Assembly (NCBI RefSeq): GCF_021352225.1
Contig: NZ_JAAUVI010000001.1
Location: 1,088,191-1,152,190, forward strand
Source of the DNA: Methylobacterium sp. C25
Lineage (GTDB): Bacteria; Pseudomonadota; Alphaproteobacteria; Rhizobiales; Beijerinckiaceae
Direction of reading: 5' to 3'
DNA: 64,000 bases
Both the position numbers and the translations under genes were made by a program. Shown in pieces: positions 33,895-43,735 of this stretch. Position 1 is the stretch's first letter. Every line of letters starts with the position of its first letter. Under the pieces are notes generated by a model that did no database searches, was not told the DNA's origin, and was given only the letters and a program-made list of their open reading frames with translations.

Positions 33895-36882
33895 ATGACC
33901 GAGTCCGCCAAACCTGCCGCGCCGGACGATACCGGCCCGGGCCGCGACTATTCCAAGACGCTGTTCCTGCCCAAGACCGAGTTCCCGATGCGAGCCGGTC
34001 TGCCGGCGCGCGAGCCATTGCTGCTGGAACGTTGGGAGCGAAACGACCTCTACGGACGCATTCGCCGCGAATCCGCCGGGCGTCCGCGTTTCGTGCTTCA
34101 TGACGGGCCGCCCTACGCCAACGGCAACATCCATATCGGGCACGCGCTGAACAAGATCCTCAAGGACGTCATCGTGCGCTCCCAAGGTGCTCTCGGTCAC
34201 GATGCCGACTACGTTCCCGGCTGGGACTGCCATGGCCTGCCGATCGAATGGAAAATCGAGGAGCAGTATCGCGCCAAGGGCAAGAATAAGGACGAAGTGC
34301 CGATCCTGGAATTCCGCCAGGAATGCCGGACCTTCGCGGCCCAGTGGCTCGACGTGCAGCGCGAAGAGTTCAAGCGGCTCGGCGTCACGGGCGACTGGGC
34401 GCATCCCTATTCGACCATGGCTTACCCGGCCGAGGCGCGCATCGCTTCGGAGCTGATGAAGTTTGCCGTGACCGGCCAGCTCTATCGTGGCTCGAAACCG
34501 GTGATGTGGTCGGTGGTGGAGAAGACTGCCCTCGCCGAAGCCGAAATCGAGTACGAGGAGCATGTCAGCGACACGATCTTTGTCGCCTTCCGGATGCGCG
34601 ATGGTGCTCCGGCCGAATGGGCCGACGCCCGGATCGTGATCTGGACCACCACGCCCTGGACGATGCCCGGCAACCGCGCCGTGGCCTATTCCAAGCGCGT
34701 CGCCTACGGGCTCTACCGTGTCACCGCAGCAGCCGACGAGAACTGGGCCAAGGTCGGAGACCGTTATCTCCTTGCCGATGCTCTCGCCGAGACGGTGTTC
34801 AAGGCAGCCCGCGTCGAAGCCTATGAGCGCATCGCCGATGTTTCGCCTGACGCTCTCGCCGGGCTGACACTGTCACACCCGCTGAACGGCCATGTTGCCG
34901 GCTATGAATTTGCCGTGCCCTTGCTGGAAGGCGACCACGTCACCGACGAGGCCGGTACGGGTTTCGTGCACACGGCGCCGAGCCATGGTCGCGAGGATTT
35001 CGAGGTCTGGATGGCCAATGGCCGCCGCCTCACTCAGGCCGGCATCGAGACCCGCATCCCTTACACGGTGGATGCAGAAGGCGTTTATACCGAGGAAGCC
35101 CCAGGCTTTACCGGCAAGCGCGTGCTTACCCACAAGGGCGAGAAGGGCGATGCCAACAAGGCGCTGATCGCCGCGCTCACGGAGGCTGGTGCCCTGATCG
35201 CGCGCGGCGTGTTGCGCCACCAATATCCGCATTCCTGGCGCTCCAAGAAGCCGGTCATCTTCCGCAACACCCCGCAATGGTTCATCGCCATGGACCGGCC
35301 GGTGGATGCGCTCGGCAACCGCACCCTTCGAGAGGTCGCCTTCTCGGCGATCGAAGAGACGCAGTGGGTTCCCCCGCAGGGCAAGAATCGCATCAACGGC
35401 ATGGTCGGCAACAAGCCGGACTGGGTGGTTTCACGCCAGCGTGCCTGGGGCGTGCCCATCACGGTTTTCGTGAAGAAAGGCACCAGCGAGGTGCTGCGCG
35501 ACGAACGGGTCAATGCCCGCATTGCAGACGCCTTTGCTGCCGAAGGCGCCGATGCCTGGTTTTCGGATGCCGACGGTGCCCGTTTCCTGGTGCCGGACCA
35601 CGATCCTGCAGACTACGAGAAGGTCACCGACGTCCTCGATGTCTGGTTCGATTCCGGTTCGACCCATGCCTTCGTCCTCGACGACGCGGAGGCTTTTCCA
35701 GGCCTCGCCGGCATCAAGCGTGTGCGCGAGGGCGGCCAGGACCGGGTGATGTATCTGGAAGGATCCGACCAGCATCGCGGCTGGTTCCAATCCTCGCTGC
35801 TCGAATCCTGCGGTACGCGCGGCTACGCGCCGTACGACGTGGTGCTGACCCATGGCTTCGTTCTCGATCCCAAGGGCGAGAAGATGTCGAAGTCGAAGGG
35901 CAATGTCGTCGCACCGCAAAGTGTGATCAAGGAATCGGGTGCCGACATCCTTCGCCTCTGGGTCGCGGCGTCGGATTATTCGGACGATCTTCGGATCGGT
36001 CCCGAGATCATGAAGACCTTCGCCGAGACCTATCGGAAACTGCGCAATTCCCTGCGCTGGATGCTCGGATCGCTGGCACATCGCGTGCCGGGCGACGACG
36101 TGCCCTTCTCCGACATGCCGGAATTGGAACGTTTCATCCTGCATCGGCTCAATCAGCTCGACGGTGAGATTCGCGAAGCCTACGCCGGCTACGATACCAA
36201 GCGGATCGTCGCGCTGCTCAACGGCTTCATGACGGGTGATCTTTCGGCCTTCTATTTCGACGTGAGGAAGGACGCGCTTTATTGCGACCCGATCTCGTCG
36301 CAGGTCCGCCGTGCCTCGCTGCAGGTCATCGACGAGGCCTTCCGCCGCGTCGTGATCTGGCTGGCACCGGTCCTCGCCTTCACAGCGGAGGAAGCCTGGT
36401 TGGATCGCTATCCGTCCGAGGATGCCTCGGTGCATCTCCAGACCTTGCCGGAGACGCCGGCCGCATGGCGAGACGATGCACTCGCGGCCCGCTGGCAGAA
36501 GATCCGCCGCGTCCGTCGCGTCGTCACCGGAGCATTGGAGATCGAGCGCGCCGCCAAGCGCATCGGCGCGAGCCTGGAAGCGGCCCCACAGGTCTTCGTG
36601 TCGGATCCCGATCTTTACGGCGCACTGAACGGCGTGGACTTCGCCGAAATCTGCATCACGTCCGACATCAGCGTGAGTGCGGACGAGGGACCTTCCGAGG
36701 CTTTCCGGCTCGATGAGATCAAGGGCGTCGCCGTCGTCCCGCGGCCTGCCGAGGGCCGCAAATGTGCCCGCTCATGGCGTGTCTCGCCGGATGTCGGTAC
36801 GGATCCCGTCTATCCCGATGTGACACCGCGTGACGCGAAGGCGTTGCGTGAGTGGGATGCGTCGCATCCGGGCGCAGCCTAA
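33895..36882 (+). CDS. ileS: Isoleucyl-tRNA synthetase
   Basis: 995 residues, full length. Class-I signatures: HIGH at 80-83 ([10 protein letters not shown]) and KMSKS at 663-667 ([11 protein letters not shown]). The editing domain CP1 has [14 protein letters not shown], and the anticodon-binding end RKDALYCDP follows. The C-terminal [18 protein letters not shown] and closing region lack an obvious four-Cys zinc knuckle. It charges tRNA-Ile and edits valine. It is followed by lspA at 40 bp, the common ileS-lspA pairing. Confidence 0.97.
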   Translation: MTESAKPAAPDDTGPGRDYSKTLFLPKTEFPMRAGLPAREPLLLERWERNDLYGRIRRESAGRPRFVLHDGPPYANGNIHIGHALNKILKDVIVRSQGALGHDADYVPGWDCHGLPIEWKIEEQYRAKGKNKDEVPILEFRQECRTFAAQWLDVQREEFKRLGVTGDWAHPYSTMAYPAEARIASELMKFAVTGQLYRGSKPVMWSVVEKTALAEAEIEYEEHVSDTIFVAFRMRDGAPAEWADARIVIWTTTPWTMPGNRAVAYSKRVAYGLYRVTAAADENWAKVGDRYLLADALAETVFKAARVEAYERIADVSPDALAGLTLSHPLNGHVAGYEFAVPLLEGDHVTDEAGTGFVHTAPSHGREDFEVWMANGRRLTQAGIETRIPYTVDAEGVYTEEAPGFTGKRVLTHKGEKGDANKALIAALTEAGALIARGVLRHQYPHSWRSKKPVIFRNTPQWFIAMDRPVDALGNRTLREVAFSAIEETQWVPPQGKNRINGMVGNKPDWVVSRQRAWGVPITVFVKKGTSEVLRDERVNARIADAFAAEGADAWFSDADGARFLVPDHDPADYEKVTDVLDVWFDSGSTHAFVLDDAEAFPGLAGIKRVREGGQDRVMYLEGSDQHRGWFQSSLLESCGTRGYAPYDVVLTHGFVLDPKGEKMSKSKGNVVAPQSVIKESGADILRLWVAASDYSDDLRIGPEIMKTFAETYRKLRNSLRWMLGSLAHRVPGDDVPFSDMPELERFILHRLNQLDGEIREAYAGYDTKRIVALLNGFMTGDLSAFYFDVRKDALYCDPISSQVRRASLQVIDEAFRRVVIWLAPVLAFTAEEAWLDRYPSEDASVHLQTLPETPAAWRDDALAARWQKIRRVRRVVTGALEIERAAKRIGASLEAAPQVFVSDPDLYGALNGVDFAEICITSDISVSADEGPSEAFRLDEIKGVAVVPRPAEGRKCARSWRVSPDVGTDPVYPDVTPRDAKALREWDASHPGAA

Positions 36883-36922
36883 TGGAACATCACGAGCTGG
36901 TTTCAAGCTGCGGAGTTCAGTC

Positions 36923-37438
36923 GTGAAGCCTTTTGCGATGGGCCTCGCCATTGCACTGGTGACGCTCGTCGTCGACCAGGTCTCGAAACTCTGGCTCTAT
37001 CTCGGCACGGATCTCGTGCTGACCCAACCGTGGCAGGTTGCGCCCTTCACCGACTTCGTCGTGGTCTGGAATCACGGCGTCTCCTACGGAATGTTCCAGC
37101 AGGACAGTGATTCCGGTCGCTGGCTACTGGTGGGCCTTTCCGTCGTGGCGGCCATCGCGCTCGGATTCTGGATGAGCCGTGCGACCACGCGCCTGCTTGC
37201 AGTGGCACTCGGGTTGATCGTCGGTGGAGCGATCGGCAACGCCATCGACCGCGCCGTATTCGGCGCAGTCTTCGACTTCGTCCACCTGCATGCCGGCGCC
37301 TGGTCGTGGTATGTGTTCAACATCGCCGACGCAGCGATCGTGGCTGGTGTCGTCGGGCTGATTCTCGACAGCCTGAGACCTCAACCCAAACCTCAAGAAC
37401 AACACAGTCTGTCGGATATCTCCGATTCCAGCCGATGA
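36923..37438 (+). CDS. lspA: Lipoprotein signal peptidase (signal peptidase II)
   Basis: 171 residues from a GTG with CGGAG 8 bases upstream; the next ATG (36938) would trim the first helix. Four hydrophobic segments with both catalytic aspartates in the right context: [20 protein letters not shown] and [13 protein letters not shown]. It cleaves diacylglyceryl-modified prolipoproteins before the lipid-bearing Cys in the inner membrane. It sits directly after ileS. Confidence 0.94.
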   Translation: MKPFAMGLAIALVTLVVDQVSKLWLYLGTDLVLTQPWQVAPFTDFVVVWNHGVSYGMFQQDSDSGRWLLVGLSVVAAIALGFWMSRATTRLLAVALGLIVGGAIGNAIDRAVFGAVFDFVHLHAGAWSWYVFNIADAAIVAGVVGLILDSLRPQPKPQEQHSLSDISDSSR

Positions 37439-37564
37439 CGGCGGCGAGACCGTCGAGCGCCATACCTTCGCCTGAAAACCAGCTCACGAAAAAACCCCTC
37501 GGCGCCCGCGCATTGAATGCGATACTCAAAATCAGCGCCGCAACGGCCTAAACTCGAGGGCAGA

Positions 37565-38281
37565 ATGAGCGGGCAGCGCGGACTTCTTACGGTCTTCACG
37601 GGCAGTCTCGCGCTCGGTCTTCTCGCCACTGCGCCGGCCCGCGCCGAAGGCGAATTCATGCGCGACGCCATGAGCAGCATCGGCCTGATCGAGCCGGAGC
37701 GTCCGCCGATCACCTATCGCGAACGCGCACCCCTGGTGATGCCGCCAGCCCTCGGCGCCCATCCCACGAAGAAGCATGCAAAGGGCAAGGCCGTCGACAC
37801 GACGAATGCCGACCCGACGCTGCCTCTCCCACTCCCGACCCCGCAGACGCGTCAGAGCGATCCGGCCTGGCCCAAGGACCCCGAGGTCAGCCAGCGCGAG
37901 CGTGCCCGCAGCGAGGCCAACAAGCCGATCGTCCGCGGCGCTCAAGGCCGCATGAACGACAACAACGAGACGCTGTCTGCTGCCGAGATGAATAGCGGCC
38001 GCCGTGCCGGAGCCGGTCTGTCAAGTGATCCGGCACCGCGTCCGGGTGAAGCGCGCGATTCGAGCTGGTTCGATCCTCTCGCCCTGTTCGGCGGCAAGAA
38101 AGACGATCTTCAGCCTTCCATCGTCGAGCCCGAGCGTGATGGCTTGACCGATCCGCCGACCGGTTACCGCAAGGCACCGGTCAAGACGGTCAAGACACAA
38201 GGCGGTCCGATGGGCGGCTCAATCAGCGGTAATGAAGAAGCCGACCCGCGCGCCTACATGCGACAACAGAACGGTTACTAG
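37565..38281 (+). CDS. Hypothetical exported protein of the lspA-M16 peptidase cluster
   Basis: 238 residues from the ATG at 37565 with GAGGG just upstream. A signal peptide (about 1-28: GLLTVFTGSLALGLLATAPARA) is followed by IEPERPPITYRERAPLVMPP and a Pro-rich region with TRQSDPAWPKDPEV. The middle has WFDPLALFGG. This position, between lspA and an M16 peptidase pair, is held in other alphaproteobacteria by a small lipoprotein-like gene (DUF3035), but family membership here is uncertain. No lipobox Cys is present in this frame. Confidence 0.7.
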   Translation: MSGQRGLLTVFTGSLALGLLATAPARAEGEFMRDAMSSIGLIEPERPPITYRERAPLVMPPALGAHPTKKHAKGKAVDTTNADPTLPLPLPTPQTRQSDPAWPKDPEVSQRERARSEANKPIVRGAQGRMNDNNETLSAAEMNSGRRAGAGLSSDPAPRPGEARDSSWFDPLALFGGKKDDLQPSIVEPERDGLTDPPTGYRKAPVKTVKTQGGPMGGSISGNEEADPRAYMRQQNGY

Positions 38282-38458
38282 TTCCCCGCGCTGCGTCTGC
38301 CCATTCGAACTCTTGTGGCAACCGAAGGTTCGGTTTTCATCGCTTGCGCGGGTGGCCAAGAGGTCACACCCTGCGGTACGGCTCTTGCCCCGGCAAACGA
38401 ACCTCGCGACAGTCCGGGCGAGACCCGTCTCGAGAACAGACGCACGAAGGACGTCAGG

Positions 38459-39844
38459 ATGTATCTCCCCCGGAAGGCCAACGCCCTGCTCGGGCCGGTG
38501 CGCGGCTACGCGCATGCCGGCCGTGTGGAGGCGGCGCCATTCGGAGGCTCGGAGGCCGGCGGTCCCGACGTCTCATCCTTCGTGCTCGACAATGGCCTCG
38601 ACGTCGTGGTGGTGCCTGATCACCGCGTGCCCGTGGCGACTCACATGATCTGGTATCGCAACGGTTCGGCCGACGATCCGCTCGGCCAGTCGGGCATTGC
38701 CCACTTCCTCGAACATCTGATGTTCAAGGGCACGGAGCGGCACCCGGCCGGAGCCTTTTCCAAGGCAGTCTCGTCGCTTGGCGGCCAGGAGAACGCTTTC
38801 ACCAGCTACGACTACACCGCCTACTTCCAGCGCATTGCACGCGACCATCTCGCCACCATGATGGAGTTCGAGGCTGACCGCATGAGCGGTCTCGTCCTCT
38901 CAGACGACGTGGTTGGCCCCGAGCGCGACGTGGTGCTCGAAGAGCGCCGTATGCGGGTCGAAACCGACCCGAATGCCCAGCTCTCCGAAGCCATGGCGGC
39001 CTCGCTCTTCGTGCACCACCCCTACGGCATTCCGATCATTGGCTGGATGCACGAGATCGAGGATCTGAATCGGCACCACGCCATCGACTACTACAAGCGG
39101 TTCTACACGCCCGAGAACGCGATTCTCGTGGTGGCCGGTGACGTCACCACGGATGAAGTTCGCCGTCTCGCCGAGAGGACCTATGGCAAGGTCGCACCGC
39201 ACGGCACCCGGCCAAAGCGTCATCGCGCCCGTGAGCCCGAGCCTAAGGCCCTGCGCCGTGTCGCCGTCGCCGATGCAAAGGTCGAACAGCCGACCCTGCA
39301 GCGCCTCTACCTGACGCCGTCCTGCATCACGGCGCGAGATGGCGAATGTCACGCGCTCGAGTTGCTGGCCGAGGTGATCGGTGGTGGAGCCACCTCCTAC
39401 CTCTATCGCAAACTGGTCCTGGAGACCGGCGTCGCGGTGAATGCCGGCGCCTGGTACATGGGCTCGGCGATCGATGACACCCGCTTCTCGGTTTACGCCG
39501 TGCCGGCCGAAGGTGTGAGCCTCGAGCAGCTCGAAGAGCATCTCGACCGCGCCTTGCGCAGCGTCGGCGAAGCCTTGTCCCCTGAAGCGATCGAGCGAGC
39601 CAAGACCCGGCTCGTGGCCGAAACGATCTATTCTTCCGACAGCCAGTCCTCGCTCGCTCGGATCTACGGCGCCGCACTCGCCATCGGCGAGAGTGTCGAC
39701 GAGGTGCGCGGCTGGCCCTCCGAGATCGAGGGCGTCACGCGGGACCGGCTGTCCGCCGTGGCGGAGCGCTATCTCGTCCCGTCTCGTTCGGTCACCGGCT
39801 ACCTCACCAACGACCGGGATACCGACGCGCCAGTCGCCGCCTGA
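38459..39844 (+). CDS. M16-family zinc peptidase (catalytic subunit)
   Basis: 461 residues from the ATG at 38459 with AAGGA upstream. The inverted zinc motif HxxEH is at His82-Phe-Leu-Glu85-His86 (GIAHFLEHLMFKGTERHP) and a downstream Glu (about 155-165, VVLEERRMR) is the third ligand. It resembles the mitochondrial-processing-peptidase/PqqL branch. The second half is the C-terminal M16 domain. It is followed 49 bp later by a second M16-like gene without the motif; the two presumably form a heterodimer. Location is probably periplasmic or cytoplasmic; no signal peptide is seen. Confidence 0.92.
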   Translation: MYLPRKANALLGPVRGYAHAGRVEAAPFGGSEAGGPDVSSFVLDNGLDVVVVPDHRVPVATHMIWYRNGSADDPLGQSGIAHFLEHLMFKGTERHPAGAFSKAVSSLGGQENAFTSYDYTAYFQRIARDHLATMMEFEADRMSGLVLSDDVVGPERDVVLEERRMRVETDPNAQLSEAMAASLFVHHPYGIPIIGWMHEIEDLNRHHAIDYYKRFYTPENAILVVAGDVTTDEVRRLAERTYGKVAPHGTRPKRHRAREPEPKALRRVAVADAKVEQPTLQRLYLTPSCITARDGECHALELLAEVIGGGATSYLYRKLVLETGVAVNAGAWYMGSAIDDTRFSVYAVPAEGVSLEQLEEHLDRALRSVGEALSPEAIERAKTRLVAETIYSSDSQSSLARIYGAALAIGESVDEVRGWPSEIEGVTRDRLSAVAERYLVPSRSVTGYLTNDRDTDAPVAA

Positions 39845-39893
39845 CTGTCTGGGCGACACAACCGATATTCGAGACGCCGAAGGACTGTTTTCG

Positions 39894-41177
39894 ATGAACC
39901 TCGCCGAGACTGGCATCCGCACCGTGTCATCGCCCACCCAGGCGATGCCGGTGGCGGCCGCCCGCGGTATCGAGGCCTGGTACGTTCCCTCGCCCCTCGT
40001 CCCGATGATTGCGGTCGCCTTCACCTTCGAGGGTGGCGCCGCCCAGGACCCGGATGGCAAAGCCGGCACTGCCCAGATGCTCGCCCGTCTCCTCGACGAG
40101 GGGGCCGGAGATCTCGATTCGGACGCCTTCCAGGAAGCGCTCGCCGCGCGAGCCATCGAACTCCACTTCCATGCCGGGCCCGATTCGATCGGCGGCTCAC
40201 TGAAGATGTTGGTCAAGCATGCCGATGAGGCGATCCGGCTCACGGCTCTCGCTTTGGCAGAGCCGAAACTCGATGTGACAGCCATCGAACGCGTGCGCTC
40301 ACAGATGATCGCGAGCTTGCGCTACCAGCAGAACGATCCTGGCGTGATGGCCTCTCGCCGCTACTTCCGCGAAGCTTTTCCCGATCATCCCTACAGCCGT
40401 CCGTCTTCCGGCACGCTGGAGAGCCTCGCCGCGATCACCCGCGATGATCTCGTCGCCATGCACCGCGCCCTGATTGGCCGTGGCGGACTCAAGGTCGCCG
40501 TCGTCGGCGCAGTGGAAGCAGATGGCGTCGCCGCGATGCTGCACCAGGCCTTCGGCAGCCTGCCGGAAAGCACACCGTTGAAGCCGGTTCCCGCCACGCA
40601 TATCCACGATCTCGGCCGCCGCATCGTCGTCGATCTCGACGTTCCGCAATCGGTCATTCGCTTCGGCCTCGGCGGCGTTGCCTGGCGCGATCCGGACTTC
40701 ATCCCGGCCTATGTGCTCAATCACATCCTGGGTGGGGGTGCTTTCACCTCACGGCTCTTCCAGGAAGTCCGCGAGAAACGCGGCCTCGCCTACTCGGTCG
40801 GGACTTCCCTGACCTCGCACCGCGCAGTCGCGATGACTTGGGGCTATACCGCGACGAAGAACGAGCGTGTGGTCGAAGCGCTCGATGTGATTGGCGATGA
40901 AATCGCCCGGTTGATTCAGGACGGCCCTTCCGACGAGGAACTGCAAAAAGCCAAGGATTATCTCACCGGCTCCTACGCCCTGAGCTTCGACACTTCGACC
41001 AAGATCGCCAATCAGCTCGTGCAGATCGCGTTCGAGGGCCTTGGCATGGACTATATTGCCCGTCGCAACGATATGGTCGCCGCGGTCACCCAGGCAGATA
41101 TTCGACGCGCCAGTGCACGAACGTTCGCCGACGGAAAGATGCTGGTGGTGGCCGCCGGACGACCGGTAGGACTTTAA
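39894..41177 (+). CDS. M16-family peptidase-like protein, non-catalytic partner
   Basis: 427 residues from the ATG at 39894. M16 fold, but the zinc motif is missing: the position of HFLEH is AQMLARLLDEG. It keeps the Arg...Tyr substrate-binding pair (FTSRLFQEVREKRGLAYSVG) that works in the partner's active site in M16B heterodimers. An early frame opening at 39693 overlaps the first peptidase in another frame and is not used. It pairs with the catalytic subunit at 38459-39844. Confidence 0.9.
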   Translation: MNLAETGIRTVSSPTQAMPVAAARGIEAWYVPSPLVPMIAVAFTFEGGAAQDPDGKAGTAQMLARLLDEGAGDLDSDAFQEALAARAIELHFHAGPDSIGGSLKMLVKHADEAIRLTALALAEPKLDVTAIERVRSQMIASLRYQQNDPGVMASRRYFREAFPDHPYSRPSSGTLESLAAITRDDLVAMHRALIGRGGLKVAVVGAVEADGVAAMLHQAFGSLPESTPLKPVPATHIHDLGRRIVVDLDVPQSVIRFGLGGVAWRDPDFIPAYVLNHILGGGAFTSRLFQEVREKRGLAYSVGTSLTSHRAVAMTWGYTATKNERVVEALDVIGDEIARLIQDGPSDEELQKAKDYLTGSYALSFDTSTKIANQLVQIAFEGLGMDYIARRNDMVAAVTQADIRRASARTFADGKMLVVAAGRPVGL

Positions 41178-41272
41178 TCACTACAGGACTTCGGATTTTT
41201 GCTCGCTTTCCACGCCGATCGTGACCTCACGACCGATTTCGCCGAGCAACATTTCCTGGAAGAGACGTCGGA

Positions 41273-41617
41273 CTATTGCGGACCTTGTTTCGCAAATTCC
41301 GACAACACGCCGCGAAGCACCTTGAGCCGAGTCTCGTAAGTCTGCTGCAGACACGCGATGTCGGCCCCGCAGGCTCGTCTCTCTTTCAGCCAGGTCTCCT
41401 GATCGTCCTGCAGCTGAGCGCGATTACCCATCGCGAGAACCTCTTTCAGGATCTCGAAACGCACCGCGAGTTCGACATCGCGGTCGTTGAGCGCAGGCGT
41501 GGCGCAGATTGCCTTCTCATCCGCCGTCTCTGCCTTGTCACAGGGAAAGCTCGCCGCCTCCACCAAGCCTGACCCAGCCAGCGTAATGGCGAGAATGAGA
41601 CCAAGGCGGATCAGCAT
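41273..41617 (-). CDS. LprI/DUF1311-like exported protein
   Basis: 114 residues with a signal peptide (MLIRLGLILAITLAGSGLVEA) and a DUF1311 pattern: SFPCDKAETADEKAICATPALNDRDVEL read in parts, and ETWLKERRACGADIACLQQTYETR. The four Cys would form two disulfides. LprI-type proteins include lysozyme inhibitors, but most are uncharacterised. It follows hemJ by 35 bp on the same strand, so it may share the hem transcript. Confidence 0.85.
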   Translation of the reverse strand: MLIRLGLILAITLAGSGLVEAASFPCDKAETADEKAICATPALNDRDVELAVRFEILKEVLAMGNRAQLQDDQETWLKERRACGADIACLQQTYETRLKVLRGVLSEFAKQGPQ

Positions 41618-41652
41618 CGAACAGTCTCCCTATCGCCGGTCGGTCAGACGCC

Positions 41653-42090
41653 TCAGCCCCCCGGCTTTACCACAGCCAGAATGACGATGAGAATCATCAG
41701 CAACGTCGGCACTTCGTTGACGACACGATAAAACCGGTCTCCACGCCGATTTCGGTCGGCAGCGAAGTCCTTCACCATCTTCGAAAGCCATCCGTGGATG
41801 CCGCTCATCACCAAGACGAGCAGGAATTTTACCTGCAGCCAATATGACGCGTAGTAACCGCTTTTCACCGCCAGGATGACGCCGAAGATCCACGTCAGAA
41901 TCATTGCCGGCGTCATGATCGCCTTTAGCAACCGGCGTTCCATGATCTTGAACGTCGCCGACTGCACTTCGGACCCTGCCGGCAGGCCTGCGTGATAGAC
42001 GAAAAGCCGCGGCAGATAGAGCATAGCCGCCATCCAGGCGATCAGCGAGACGATGTGCCCAGCCTTGATCCAGAGGTAGAGATTATCCAC
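41653..42090 (-). CDS. hemJ: Protoporphyrinogen oxidase HemJ
   Basis: 145 residues, four hydrophobic segments, the UPF0093/HemJ family. The conserved His (about 12, KAGHIVSLIAWMAAML) and Lys (QVKFLLVLVMSGIHGW) needed for activity are present. HemJ oxidises protoporphyrinogen IX to protoporphyrin IX in the inner membrane in bacteria without HemG/HemY. It follows hemE by 84 bp, same strand, an operon typical of alphaproteobacteria. Confidence 0.93.
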   Translation of the reverse strand: MDNLYLWIKAGHIVSLIAWMAAMLYLPRLFVYHAGLPAGSEVQSATFKIMERRLLKAIMTPAMILTWIFGVILAVKSGYYASYWLQVKFLLVLVMSGIHGWLSKMVKDFAADRNRRGDRFYRVVNEVPTLLMILIVILAVVKPGG

Positions 42091-42174
42091 GGACTCGGGA
42101 GGCTCCGGCTGAAAAGGCGGCCAAGCCGCTCGAGACGTCCATAGCCCGCCTTGCCTCGAACCGTCGAGGGGCAG

Positions 42175-43257
42175 TCACCCGCGTCTGAGCCGAGCCAGCA
42201 TCTGTTCGACATGGGCAATTGGCGTCTGCGGCGTGATGCCATGTCCGAGATTGAAGATATGCGGCAAGCCCCGTGTCGCCTCCAGGATGGCATCGACCTC
42301 GGCGTCGAGTGCTGCACCCCCTTCGATCAATGTTTCCGGATGAAGGTTGCCCTGGGTCACTGTCGTCGCGGGCAGGCGTTTGCGTAAGGTGGAAAGATCG
42401 ACGCTCCAATCGACTCCAACTGCACTGGCACCGGTTTCAGGCACGACCCGGAGGTGACCATCGACGCCAGAGCCACGGCAAAACACGATGATTTTGGCGT
42501 CTGGAACGCGTTTGCGGACACCTTCGACAATCCGGGCAATTGGCTGAAGCGACCAACGTGACAGGCTATCGTTGCCCTCGGGCAAAACGCCGGCATGCGA
42601 TTCAAAAATTTGAACCGCATCGGCTCCCGCTTCGAATTGGCGGACGAGATATTCCGTCTGGACCTGCACCAGCCGATCGATCAGCGCCTCGACGAGAGCA
42701 GGCTGGCTAGCCGCCAGCGCCCGTGCTGGAGCGAGGTCGGGCGTACCTCGGCCCCCAATCATGTAGCTCGCCACGGTCCAGGGAGCTCCGCAGAAGCCAA
42801 GTAGGGTCGTCTCGTGGGGCAGGGCCGCCCGAATGCTCGAAACGGCTTCGAAGACCGGTGCTAGATGCGAGAAGATCGCTGGATCATCCGCCTCCCGCAG
42901 GCGATTGAACTCGACCGGCCCCGTCAGTGCATCGAGCCGAGGTCCTTCTCCTTCCACGAACCACACGTCTTGACCGAGCGCGTGAGGAACCACCAGGATA
43001 TCGGAGAACAGGATTGAGGCCTCGAAGCCGAAACGGCGAATGGGCTGAAGCGTGACCTCGGTGGCGAAAGCCGGATTGTAGCAGAGGTCGAGGAACGACC
43101 CGGCCTGCGCGCGAGTCTCGCGGTACTCAGGCAGGTAGCGTCCGGCTTGGCGCATCATCCAGGCGGGTGGTGGTGAGATCGCATCACCCGACAGCACTCG
43201 CAGGACCTTCCGATCCTCCGTCCTCCCCCCAACCATCGTGCGTTCCGATCCCGTCAT
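42175..43257 (-). CDS. hemE: Uroporphyrinogen decarboxylase
   Basis: 360 residues from the ATG at 43257 (a start at 43284 is possible). The HemE core is clear: [32 protein letters not shown], the tetrapyrrole-binding [16 protein letters not shown] and QIFESHAG. It decarboxylates the four acetate arms of uroporphyrinogen III to coproporphyrinogen III. It begins at the edge of the predicted origin; in Caulobacter the hemE promoter lies inside the origin. Confidence 0.96.
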   Translation of the reverse strand: MTGSERTMVGGRTEDRKVLRVLSGDAISPPPAWMMRQAGRYLPEYRETRAQAGSFLDLCYNPAFATEVTLQPIRRFGFEASILFSDILVVPHALGQDVWFVEGEGPRLDALTGPVEFNRLREADDPAIFSHLAPVFEAVSSIRAALPHETTLLGFCGAPWTVASYMIGGRGTPDLAPARALAASQPALVEALIDRLVQVQTEYLVRQFEAGADAVQIFESHAGVLPEGNDSLSRWSLQPIARIVEGVRKRVPDAKIIVFCRGSGVDGHLRVVPETGASAVGVDWSVDLSTLRKRLPATTVTQGNLHPETLIEGGAALDAEVDAILEATRGLPHIFNLGHGITPQTPIAHVEQMLARLRRG

Positions 43258-43412
43258 TCTTGCTGGTGCCAAGCATACAGCCAAGCGTGCTCACGAGAAG
43301 CCGTCTCGTCCGGCCTCAGGTGCCGCCTTCCTACACACCCGGTTTTCTAAAGAGAAAAGAGACTCTTAGACTCTGTTTCTTCTCTTGGAGGCTGAGTCAT
43401 GGGTTCGCAAAA

Positions 43413-43421
43413 CCATCCACA
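43413..43421 (+). promoter_or_regulatory. DnaA-box-like site (CCATCCACA)
   Basis: Matches TTATCCACA at 7 of 9 bases, with the last seven perfect. It sits in the predicted origin, 23 bp left of the CtrA box. Confidence 0.4.
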
Positions 43422-43443
43422 AGTGGTCCCCACAGCCAAGCCG

Positions 43444-43458
43444 TTAAGAGGGTTTTAA
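43444..43458 (+). promoter_or_regulatory. CtrA-binding box (TTAA-N7-TTAA)
   Basis: TTAA at 43444-43447, seven bases, TTAA at 43455-43458 followed by C: an exact full CtrA consensus. TTAA is rare in a high-GC genome, so chance is unlikely. In Caulobacter, CtrA binding at such boxes in the origin blocks replication in swarmer cells. Here it may do that or control the hemE and ppsR promoters. Confidence 0.7.
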
Positions 43459-43646
43459 CGGATTGGCTCTAGTGTGATGCAATCGCGAGCCTTGTCAGGG
43501 GCTTGCTGGAGTAGGGAAGCGGTTTCGCATGAAATCGTCCCGGATTCTCCCATTTGCGCGTTCCGCCGAGTTCGACTCGATCGGTTGTTGACGCGGGAGT
43601 CGACAAGACAGCTGCCGCTTCCCCTGGACCGTTCCTGGAAGCCGGC

Positions 43647-43655
43647 TTATCCCCA
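43647..43655 (+). promoter_or_regulatory. DnaA-box-like site (TTATCCCCA)
   Basis: Matches TTATCCACA at 8 of 9 bases. A second, inverted near-match (43681-43689, 7 of 9) lies 25 bp away, giving a facing pair near the ppsR side of the predicted origin. Confidence 0.5.
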
Positions 43656-43680
43656 CTCATCGACTCCTTGGCTTTCAGCC

Positions 43681-43689
43681 TGGGGACAA
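43681..43689 (-). promoter_or_regulatory. DnaA-box-like site, inverted (TTGTCCCCA)
   Basis: Read on the minus strand it matches TTATCCACA at 7 of 9 bases. It faces the site at 43647-43655. Confidence 0.35.
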
Positions 43690-43735
43690 ACCGTTCGAGC
43701 ATCTCGAGCTCGTATGCGGAAAGAGCGAAATCGCG

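Larger units (their letters stand above)
43258..43735. other. Predicted chromosomal replication origin (oriC) between hemE and ppsR
   Basis: 478 bp without a gene, between divergent hemE and ppsR. This hemE/RP001 (ppsR-type) synteny marks the origin in Caulobacter and Rickettsia and has been used to predict alphaproteobacterial origins. Sequence support: an exact CtrA box (43444-43458), DnaA-box-like sites at 43413-43421 (CCATCCACA), 43647-43655 (TTATCCCCA) and 43681-43689 (reverse of TTGTCCCCA), an A+T-rich purine/pyrimidine block at about 43340-43388 as possible unwinding element, and eight GANTC sites. Genes diverge from it on both sides. No DnaA box is a perfect 9/9 match, and GC skew could not be computed here. 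Confidence 0.75.
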
